From: Gnomoniopsis sp. IMI 355080 | Taxonomy: Eukaryota > Ascomycota > Sordariomycetes > Diaporthales > Gnomoniaceae | Assembly (NCBI GenBank): GCA_027946555.1 | Contig: JAPEVC010000029.1 | Location: 141,157 to 205,156 of the forward strand | Reading direction: 5' to 3' | Length of the DNA stretch: 64,000 bases | Part shown: positions 32,309-40,928 of the stretch, one piece after another | Layout: each line of letters starts with the position of its first letter | Position numbering within the stretch: the first letter of the stretch is position 1 | The notes under the pieces: generated by a model | The model's input: only the letters and a program-made list of their open reading frames with translations | Database searches by the model: none | Told to the model about the DNA's origin: nothing | Position numbers and translations under genes: made by a program

Positions 32309-33319
32309 TCAATCATCGTCGTCATCGTCATCGTCCCCCATAAACTGAAACTGCTTCTTTCCCCCGGACTGTGGCACCGTTGGACTGATCGCACCGCCCC
32401 CATATCCCTCGCCGCCCGCCATACTTCCCCTCCGTATGGCCTCCTCCTGTGCCCTCTCTCTCTCTCGCTGCCGCTCCCTCGCAATGCGCATTTGCTCCTC
32501 TCTTGCAAGCCGCACCTTTTCTTCCCTCTCCCTCGCCTCATTTTCCTCGCGCACCCGCCGCTCCTCCTCCTCGCGCCGGCGCCGAGCTTCTTCTTCGAGC
32601 GGATCATAACCCCTCGGGTCGATGCCCTGCCGTGCCAGATCCTCGATCGAGGCAAGCGCGCCGCTGCGAATCGAAGGCTCTAATGGCCAGGGTACAAAGG
32701 TCACGCCCGTAAGTGGGTCGAGGAATTGGTTCCACTCGGGCGGAAGGTCCATTGGACCAGGCGGCGGTGGCGCGGGTGGTTGTGCGGCAGGCGTAGATGT
32801 GCCACCATTAGCATTGCTCGGAGTGGCACCACCAGGCGCGGGCGTCTGCGCGGCGGTGGTGTTGGGGGTATTGACCGCCTCCCCGGTGGTCTGGACGCTG
32901 TCCCCGCCGTTGGTGGTCGTAGCAGACGCCGCGGCGAGGATACTAGGCGCCGGCAGGGTCGTCTTGCTGATGCGGCGCGCGTAGCCGAGGAGCTCCTCCC
33001 AGTTGACGTTGAAGCGGGTCGCGGCGTCGGGGAAGGTGGTGACATGTGTGGTGGAGATGTCGCGGCGGGTGGTCCACAACAGGCGGAGGGTGTCGCGGAT
33101 CTGGGCGTCGAGGGCGTCGGATTGGGCTCTGAGGGCCGAGAGGGTGAGGTGGTTGTTTTGATGGGTTTGGAGGGTGTGTAGGGCGGCGGAGAGGTCGCGG
33201 TCGGCATTTGAGAGTTCGATGCTCTGCGCAGGTTGAGGCATATACTTGGCGATGGACTCGCTGAGGGTCACGAGCGCTCGCTCGACTCGCTCGAGACGGG
33301 CGTCGACGTAGGTGTCCAT
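32309..33319 (-). CDS. med4: Mediator complex subunit 4 (Med4)
   Basis: Middle-module subunit of Mediator, linking activators to RNA polymerase II. Single exon, 336 aa from MDTYVDARLE; the longer open frame upstream has no ATG. The N-terminal half is helical (LERVERALVTLSESIAKY, LSALRAQSDALDAQIRDTLR) with FNVNWEELLGYARRISKTTL, a Med4 hallmark. A Pro/Ala/Thr-rich linker precedes LPPEWNQFLDPLTGVTFVPW and PEPSIR-like residues; 'FVPWP' is the usual Med4 landmark. The tail is a long charged helix (Glu/Arg repeats, about 255-310) and ends in eight Asp residues, as in many fungal orthologues. Confidence 0.94.
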   Translation of the reverse strand: MDTYVDARLERVERALVTLSESIAKYMPQPAQSIELSNADRDLSAALHTLQTHQNNHLTLSALRAQSDALDAQIRDTLRLLWTTRRDISTTHVTTFPDAATRFNVNWEELLGYARRISKTTLPAPSILAAASATTTNGGDSVQTTGEAVNTPNTTAAQTPAPGGATPSNANGGTSTPAAQPPAPPPPGPMDLPPEWNQFLDPLTGVTFVPWPLEPSIRSGALASIEDLARQGIDPRGYDPLEEEARRRREEEERRVREENEAREREEKVRLAREEQMRIARERQRERERAQEEAIRRGSMAGGEGYGGGAISPTVPQSGGKKQFQFMGDDDDDDDD

Positions 33320-33794
33320 TTGGTTTGAGGTGGATGAAATTTGGATGGCTGCAGGCTGCAAACCAGACGAACGTCGAAGGGCCCGGACTGTGAAGACCAG
33401 AATGGCTTGGCCTTAAGAGATGGGGGACCAAGCCTTTGGTCTAGAGAAGGATCCAGACTGCCCAGACGGTGCAGGCTGAAGGAAGATCGCAGATAGCCTG
33501 AGTTGAGAGTCTCTGGGAGAGAAGTTGTAGTAAAGATCCAGAATTGAATTGCTGGAAGCTGCAGCAAGGATCATGCGGCTACCATGTGAACGGAGCTAGA
33601 AGCGCAGGGGTTGGGGAAGCAGGGTTGGGCAGGCTGGCAGCTGGCAACCTGAGGCAGGCAGTCTTCCGGCTTGGCCCGGCCTAGAATTGAATCTCAACTT
33701 GCGCATCATCGGGCCAGTGAACATCTCTATATTTCCAACCTCACCGTCGTCAATCCCACAAGGAGCACAACCACACTCCTCCCAACACGCCAAG
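33320..33794. promoter_or_regulatory. Divergent promoter region, med4 and QCR10
   Basis: 475 bp between two head-to-head housekeeping genes. No distinctive element was identified. Confidence 0.45.
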
Positions 33795-34669
33795 ATGTTT
33801 CCTGTACGCACATACTTCCGCGCATTCTCTCGTCGCATCCAATTGGAATCCTTGGGAGCTTATACGCGCGTATTTCCGCTAACCAGCCCACGATGCAGAC
33901 TCAAGCCCGCCGGGCAGACGCCTACCCTCAGTACAAGAGCCCCTACGGCCCCAAGTAAGACGACCTCTGCCTGTCTACCGATGCCGTTGGTCGCATGCGC
34001 CCGCTACCTTCAACCATGGTTGGGGACACGACGGCGGGACGCGACGGCTTTGGTCCACGAAAAACACGGCAGGATTCGAGCTGACGGTGCTGAACCAGGT
34101 ACAACTTCCAGCCGCATATCGCTGGTATGACTGGAAAGCAGGCTATCTGGCTGTATGTGCCCGTTTTCCCCAAATTCCCCGAAAGAAAAGAAGACTGCAA
34201 AGCTCGACTAGAGGAGGAGGGAGGAGAGAAGCAGCAGCTTGTGGGGATGGATTGACTGTTTCAGTCCATGTCCAGATACAAGCTGCTATAGGCGAGATGG
34301 CCACAGCAGGGAGATTTTTGGCTGCTTTCAACTCCGGGCATCTTTGCACGCCTGGATACTTGGACACTGTACTGACATAGACATGCAAACAGGGGCATGA
34401 AGGCGGCTGGCTTTGGTGGTGTTGCTCTATTTGGAGTCATTTACTTCGCGTCAGGCATTCCTAGATTACAACGCGATGTTCTTCAGGTATGTAAGCACAG
34501 CAATCTTCGATGAGGCAGACCTGCTAACACACTCCTAGAAAATCCCCTTCATCGGCAATTACTTCGTCAACGAGATCCCCCCTGAGGATAATGTATGTTG
34601 GCAGTCCAGAAAATGGTCTCTCTTTCTGATCAGCCAGGGAAAATCGCTAACTCCTCATAGCCCTTCTAA
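33795..34669 (+). CDS. QCR10: Cytochrome bc1 complex subunit 10 (QCR10), six exons
   Basis: Small single-span subunit of respiratory complex III in the mitochondrial inner membrane. Exons 33795-33803, 33899-33954, 34099-34152, 34393-34486, 34539-34592 and 34661-34669 give 91 aa. The joined product reads TQARRADAYPQYKSPYGPK, then YNFQPHIAGMTGKQAIWLG, a membrane span (GFGGVALFGVIYFASG), LQRDVLQKIPFIGNYFVNE and the ending EDNPF. These are QCR10 landmarks. Both end exons code for only three codons (MFP; PF plus stop). All donors are GTATGT/GTAAGA-like, and CTAAC branch sites precede several acceptors, including intron 1. A longer first-exon reading from the same ATG stays open but loses the conserved frame. 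Too fragmented for ORF-based gene finding. Confidence 0.92.
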
Positions 34670-35367
34670 ACTCGACTGGCCAAATGCAGGGTTTTGCACC
34701 GGTGGAGCAAGCAGACGTGAAAGAAAAGCAAGCTTGAGTCAAAAGGGCATACATAGAGTCCTCTTGATTTCTTGAGAAAGAAGATGAGCAGTCGCAATAG
34801 AATCTAAATCTCTGAAAAGTTCTCAAGGACTATGTATGGCATTGGCATTAGCCTGCTTACTACAGTCTCAATTTGACGTTCAGTATATACAAATGTGGTA
34901 GGGCCATCCGCAAGAAATGTCAGAGCCAGCATAGGAACACAACCTAGGAACATAATATTCAACAATTTACTGAATCTTATTGATACCTACCTAGATACAA
35001 TCTGCAAAGCTGATGGACTTCACTCAGGCTGGCCTATACTTCCCAGACCTGGCAGCCTCAATTGTAGGTGATCAGGGGCTTCGGCTAACCTGTGGTCCGT
35101 GCACAGCAAACAACTCTAGCCTGGACCACGTATCTTCAACACTTAGGAGGTTTTGTCCAAACAACATGCATTTTGGTCCAATACAAGTCTGTCTGGGCAC
35201 TTCTAAATATAAACGGGAGGAGTAGTCAATTTCTTTGTATACTTCTAATTTTCAACCTTTTCAGGCCAGGGTTCATACTGCACAGTAGCCTCATTTTGGA
35301 ACGACATGGACAGCCCGTCCCCTATCCCACAACAGCTCACTACATTTACTCGGTGAGAAATACCGGC
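34670..35367. other. Intergenic region between QCR10 and ALG10
   Basis: About 700 bp, tandem gene order. The ALG10 reading frame is open for some way upstream of its first ATG (35368) but without conserved residues. No separate gene is seen. Confidence 0.5.
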
Positions 35368-37501
35368 ATGACAATGGCCATTCCCGAGATACCCGACAAC
35401 TTCCTCAGGTATCTCACCCAATGTTCGATCATTGGATTTATCACGTTCGCGGCGAGAGTCACGTACTACCGGTTTCACTACGGGTGGAAAGACAGTGTTG
35501 TTTGGCCTGGCCTGCTGTTTGTGACCGTGACCGGTCTTATATGGCAAGCAGTCGTGACTCTCTGGGTTCCGGAGCCGTACCTGGATGAGATATTCCACAT
35601 CCCACAGGCCCAAAAGTATTGCCAATTGAGGTGGTACGAGTGGGATGACAAGATCACCACGCCTCCCGGGCTGTACGTTGGCATTACAGCCTACTCCGCC
35701 CTCTTTGGGATGAAATTCCACTGACAGCATTTTCTAGGTACATCCTAAGCTTCGCCATACAAAAGTTCACATGGCTCATCGTGGGTGACTGCTCCCCGCT
35801 CACCTTACGGATGACAAACTGGTTGGCCATCATCTTCCTCGCCTTCGTCGCCTTGCAATGCCGGCGCCTCATCGAGGCCCGTCTCGCCGAGCGCGACTCC
35901 GAAGGTCGGCAATCCCGCCCGCCATACGCCTTGAGCGTCTACGCTGTCCACACAGGCGTGAATATTGCGCTCTTCCCGCTGCTATTCTTCTTCTCCGGTC
36001 TGTACTACACGGACGTCTTCTCTACGCTCGCGGTGCTCGTCGCGTTTTGGAATCACCTCGAGCGTGTCGGGCTGGGAGCGAAAGGCTGGAGGAGTGATGC
36101 GCTAGTGATCGTGCTGGGACTCGGAAGCTTGCTGATGCGGCAGACGAATGTGTTCTGGGTGGGTATGCTCATGGGCGGACTGGAGGCGGTCCACATCGTT
36201 AAGGGCATGAGGCCGCCGCCCACGAGGCCGGGACAGTTTGATCGCCAGACGTTGATCAGATTTTACCTAAGCAGGTACTCTCACGGGGACGTGCATGATC
36301 CTCCACTAAATGAGGCCGGATTTGAAGGCAAGTAGCCCTTTCAAACTTTGACGCATGGTTGTGTTCTAACTTTGTTGGGATAGATGTTCTCTACTGTGCC
36401 ATCAGCATTGCCATTGCGGTCGTCTGTAACCCGTTTCGAGTTCTTAGGCAGATCTGGGCTCATATCGCGGTCATGGGCCTCTTTGGGGCCTTCGTTCTCT
36501 GGAACGGTGGCGTTGTGCTAGGTGTGTCTGCACCCTATCTGTCCCTATCTTTTTTTTTTCAAGTGCTGACTTTGGAAACAGGAGACAAAGCCAACCATGT
36601 TGTCACTGTCCACCTCTCGCAGTTGCTTTACATCTGGCCTCTCTTCGCCTTCTTCTCGGCACCGCTTATTGTGTCCTGGTTGTTGCAGGCGGTCTCCAGC
36701 TTGCTCTCCCGTGAACAACCACAAGCCTCCACTACGCAACCGAAGCAACCCAATCCCAGCCCATTTGCGAGCTTCATCAGCCTCGCAGGATATGCATCTC
36801 TCGCGCCTTTAGCATTAGCAGTCGTCAGACTCAACACAATCATCCACCCATTCACACTCGCCGACAACAGACACTACATGTTCTACGTTTTTCGATATAG
36901 CATTCTCCGCTCGCCCTGGGTCAGATTTGCGCTGGTGCCTGTATATATCATCGGTGGGTTCTTGTGCTGGAAGACACTGGCTGGGTTTGGGCTGGAAAAC
37001 CAAATTATAGACGACCAGGCCCTGCAATCGAAAGAAACGACGGAGCTTAAGAATGGCACAACTGTTGCTAAGACCAGCAGATCATCCAGGAGCAAGAACA
37101 AGGAAAAGGGGGAAGAGAACACGAAGCCAGGTGCAATCCACGACCACCTCTCCTCATCCACTAGCACATCCAGCCTTGCGCCCTCCCTCTCCACAGCACT
37201 GCTATGGATTCTCGCCACTATTCTGTCGCTCTTCACTGCACCTCTGGTGGAACCACGTTACTTTATCTTGCCATGGGTGTTTTGGCGCCTGCTCCTGCCC
37301 GCTTGGCCCCTCCCTCGAACTGCCCCTGGATTCCTCAACCGGTTGGGTCAGCAATATGACCTGCGGCTGTGGTTGGAGAGCATCTGGTTTGTGATAATCA
37401 ATGTGGCCACAATGTACATTTTCATCACGAGGCCGTTCTACTGGTACTCTCCAGATGGAACGTTGGCTGATGAGGGGAGGGTGCAGAGGTTTATGTGGTG
37501 A
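35368..37501 (+). CDS. ALG10: Dol-P-Glc alpha-1,2-glucosyltransferase ALG10/Die2
   Basis: ER membrane enzyme that adds the last glucose to the lipid-linked oligosaccharide used for N-glycosylation. Exons 35368-35672, 35738-36327, 36384-36521 and 36582-37501 give 650 aa. ALG10 landmarks are PEPYLDEIFHIPQAQKYC, WDDKITTPPGLYILSFAIQ (across intron 1), SGLYYTDVFSTL, LLMRQTNVFWVGM, VLWNGGVVLGDKANHVVTVH (across intron 3) and, at the end, VEPRYFILPW. Intron 2 is of the rarer GC-AG class: the donor is G|GCAAGT at 36328, and no GT nearby keeps the frame. Intron 3 (60 nt, with ten T) has no stop and is a multiple of three, so retention would insert 20 residues into a conserved loop. Many membrane spans. 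Confidence 0.95.
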
Positions 37502-38156
37502 GATGTGTGGATTTGCATTAGCCTTGCAAATGTTATGGGAAGACGATGGATGAGCTCCATCATGTGGTAGGGATCGTCGTCAACTTCATAGATTCTTCAC
37601 AAATGGAATGAGTACTGCATATGGAAGGCATCGATAAAGAACAGACCAGATACCGGTACACTTGAACTGGGACTATGAGAGTAAACGCACTAAGAAAGAA
37701 GAGCCCCCGAAAGAAGTGAGCCTTTGTAATTGCTCAAGAGCAACTTTGCCTTTCTCTTACTTCATATGCTCTATATCTTCTGTCCAACGCAGATCAGAGA
37801 AAAGAGGTTCTTGGTCATTCTGACCCATCTTGGGACTCTGTACTAGTACACATAGGTCCTGTGGTCCCACCCTTATGCTATGAAAGTCCCAAGCACAGAC
37901 AATATACTCCCAATGTACATATGTGTGTGTGTGTGTGTGGTGTGTGTATGCTTTCTTGCATCCTGTCCCTGTCCCTGAACGCCACAAACAGTCCAAGCCT
38001 ACTGATCATCATCTTATGCAAAATCTAGCCACCCTTTGCTCAAATATCTGGCTGCAGTTGCTGGTCTTGTGCCACCCTACTGCTGTTGCTTTTGTCTTGC
38101 CTCTAGGTGTTAGGCTCTTCTTTTAATCCACCTTGACCCAATCACCTTACTATCCC
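37502..38156. other. Convergent 3' intergenic region with TG microsatellite
   Basis: Between ALG10 and the small unknown gene (both 3' ends). A (TG)n tract at about 37921-37948 is the only feature. Confidence 0.5.
37921..37948. repeat. TG dinucleotide microsatellite
   Basis: An almost pure TG repeat, broken once by an extra G near 37940. Confidence 0.8.
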
Positions 38157-38597
38157 TCATAAGCTCATTCGATCCAAACTTAGCCGATCGCCACTCTTCA
38201 CCCTCCTTACCACACCCAATTTGAAGAACTTCTCCTCTCCACCTGCCGTCCTTCCACCGATATACATCCTATCTGCACCCAGCACCTCTCGGAACCCTTC
38301 ACTAGAGCTGTCGCTGCCCCGCCGCCGAGACTGTTGTGGAATGGGGATCGCGCGTGGTGGCTGCAACCTGGCGGCAGCGGCAGCGGCTGCTGCTTGTGCG
38401 GCAGTACCCGAGGGAGCGTGGCTGGGGCGGGAAGACGGAGAGGTTGAGGGCGTGGAGACGGAGTAAGAGTGGGCAGTGGTGGATGTGGTGCCGCTGGGAG
38501 ACTGGGGCTTGGAGGAAGACAGCGAGGAGGGAGGTTGCTGGCGGAAGGCGTTGAAGAAGCCCGAGAGGAAGAAGGGGCGCTGTGTTGAGGGAGCCAT
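38157..38597 (-). CDS. Small conserved fungal protein, function unknown
   Basis: Single exon, 146 aa from MAPSTQRPFFLSGFFNAFRQ. The ends look conserved and the middle is low-complexity: an N-terminal FFLSGFFNAF segment, a Ser/Thr/Pro-rich stretch, a run of alanines, then RRRGSDSSSEGFREVLGADR and MYIGGRTAGGEEKFFKLGVV with a basic RVKSGDRLSLDRMSL end. The C-terminal pattern seems familiar from hypothetical proteins of filamentous fungi, but I know no function. No signal peptide or membrane span. The RxxS motifs near the end could be kinase sites. The long 5' region (1.6 kb to the next gene) is typical of regulated genes. Confidence 0.7.
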   Translation of the reverse strand: MAPSTQRPFFLSGFFNAFRQQPPSSLSSSKPQSPSGTTSTTAHSYSVSTPSTSPSSRPSHAPSGTAAQAAAAAAAARLQPPRAIPIPQQSRRRGSDSSSEGFREVLGADRMYIGGRTAGGEEKFFKLGVVRRVKSGDRLSLDRMSL

Positions 38598-40228
38598 GGT
38601 GAGTGTATTTGGTGGTATTGAGGTCGTGGTGATGGGGAAAGTGGCCGTCCCGAAGATGTGGCACACGAGCGATGATGGAAGGGTCGGCTATATGGCGGTA
38701 CTGGTCTTGTAGTAGTAATCCAGGGACGTCAGTTTGGAGGTCCCTTCTCGCCTGTTTCGGTCTTCGTAAGGTGCTCTTGAGTGAGTGGCCTTGGTCGTCT
38801 CGTGGTAGTGGACCTTGATGTCCTGTCGGGTGCGGGTCGGCCGAGTGATTGGTGTCGGCGCGAGGGAAACACACACCGCAAGAAACAGGTGCGAGGCTTT
38901 CCCCAGCTTCCAACAATGCCGATTGTATTGTCGGTTTCGTTGGCTTTGTTGGCGCAAAGGCAGTCTGAATAGCGATGACGGTCGCAAATAGAGAGAGCGC
39001 GAAATGGGAAGGGACACAAGTAGGCTAGACTCTTCCTGATATGGCTGCGCTGTTTTCGATCTCGGATCGGGGGAAGGCTTTTTGATGGTTTAACGTTGAC
39101 GTAGGGGGCAGTTGCAGCCGTCTTTGGAGGGCAGTCACTTGGACGTCTCGGCCAATGTCGGAACACCTAATAATCGGCTCAGAGGAAAGAACGAGCGGAC
39201 TGCTGTTGGTCGCTTGTGTTGGGCCTGGTCCCTGGGTCCCTGCTCGCTTGATCCGCTTGATCCTTGTCTGTGGAGAAAAAGCGCGGGGTACCTAGTTCAG
39301 CTAGTCTGGCGGCTGTCAGGTAGTCAGGTAGTCTGGTAGTCAAGGCAGTCGGGCTTTTCCGGGGGAGTTTCGCGGGGAAGAGTGGACCTCTTCGCCTGTT
39401 CATCATTGACAGACAATAATAGTTGGAAAGCTTGCTAGAGCTTGCCGGGCAATTGACATATATAGTGTGTTCAGCAGAAACGTGAAGCCTACAACTTTAA
39501 CCCCTCCTCCGGTTCGCCGCGGCTTTCTGACTGCCAATGTGACAGGTTCTTCACTTGTGCGGATGCATCTCGATGACTTACCGATGCGCAGACAGCCGGA
39601 ACACGTCTTCCAGTATGCTCACGAAATTGGAAGAATATATTCACTACACAAGCAAATGCAATGATGTATACAGACAAGTGCCGGACATGCATTAAAGGTC
39701 CGACTGGGCATTTGAGGGTCAAGGCACATCTGGGCGTCACTGACCGAACTCCTCGTCGGAAATTCAGCTCATCCTATGAACATGTATTGTCAATCGCAGC
39801 CGGACAAGCCGAACATGCACCCTGCCCGGCCTCACCATGGAAGGTCGACCCGAGCCATTGGGTTGGGAAGCCGCAGGCCACCACCATGCAACCCTGGACC
39901 ATCACTAGACGGTGACAGGAGACCGCACCACTACGACAGCAAGCCTAGTAGCTGCACAACGGCCCTCGCCGGTACGATGAACGCCATGAAGCCGATCCCT
40001 TTTTTTCTCTTCCTTTTTCTCTATTAGTGATACTCCAATCCTTCCTTTCTTGGGAGCAGTGCACATTCCATGTGGTTTCGTTCGTTGAAGGTAGTCAGGT
40101 AGCTTCGTAATTGGCCAAAATGCATGTGTGGATGCCTTACAGGGCGGTCTCCCCCACTGAGGCACTCATTATGGCAAAAAGAATACAATTGAATCGAAAC
40201 ATGGAACACTCACAATAATTTCACAAAC
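38598..40228. other. 1.6-kb divergent intergenic region
   Basis: Upstream of the small unknown gene (minus) and the deoxyribosyltransferase-like gene (plus). Several minus-strand open frames at 38302-39166 look like chance. An 8-bp motif is repeated three times at 39316-39339 (TCAGGTAG twice, then TCTGGTAG). Confidence 0.5.
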
Positions 40229-40732
40229 ATGTCCCTACCTCAAATGCAGATATTAACACCCAATTCTCCGCCTGACGAGCAACCCGTCCACCCGACCACC
40301 ATCTTCCTCGCTGGCCCCACCGAAGTCCCCTGGCGAGATGACTTCCTCAGCCTCCTCACCTCAACCACTGCCACCCTCCCACCACACAAACGGCGGCTGA
40401 CCATCTACAACCCCTTCCAGCCGAACTGGGACAGCACTTGGCGCGAAGACTACGCCACAGACCCCAACTTTCGCGCGCAAACGGACTGGGAGATGGATCG
40501 CATGGAAACGGCGACCGTCGTCGTGGTTTACTTTGACGAGCGGAGCAAGGCGCCCGTGAGTCTGCTGGAGCTGGGCCTGGTTGCGCGTTCCGGGAAGGCG
40601 GTGGTGGGCTGCCAGCGCGAGTTTTGGAAGAGGGGAAATGTGCAGGCTGTTTGTCAGAGGCTTGGGGTGCCGCTGGAGGAGGACCTGGAGGGTTTGGTGA
40701 AGAGGGTAGTTGAACGTGTTCAAGGGGGATGA
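40229..40732 (+). CDS. Nucleoside 2-deoxyribosyltransferase-like protein
   Basis: Single exon, 167 aa. The fold signature is clear: TIFLAGPTEVPWRDDF (N-terminal glycine loop), YNPFQPNWDSTWREDY, DWEMDRMETATVVVVYFDER and APVSLLELGLVARSGKAVVG. The glutamate in SLLELG is at the position of the catalytic nucleophile of bacterial enzymes that swap bases on 2'-deoxyribose. The true substrate of fungal members is unknown. No targeting signal, so likely cytosolic. It is tail-to-tail with TRS85, 196 bp apart. Confidence 0.85.
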   Translation: MSLPQMQILTPNSPPDEQPVHPTTIFLAGPTEVPWRDDFLSLLTSTTATLPPHKRRLTIYNPFQPNWDSTWREDYATDPNFRAQTDWEMDRMETATVVVVYFDERSKAPVSLLELGLVARSGKAVVGCQREFWKRGNVQAVCQRLGVPLEEDLEGLVKRVVERVQGG

Positions 40733-40928
40733 AAATACGCTGTGGGCAGTCCTTCCGCTTGATCTATTGACCCCAATGTACCGGGTTTCGTGTACAGCAT
40801 CATAGTAATGACCAACGACTCGTCTCCCTGCCGATGCCATTCCATTGATATGGTCGTATTAGTCTTAGTTCTATCATGAGAATACATATCATCGTCCCAG
40901 AACACGCCATGCTCTCTCCACCGCTGGC

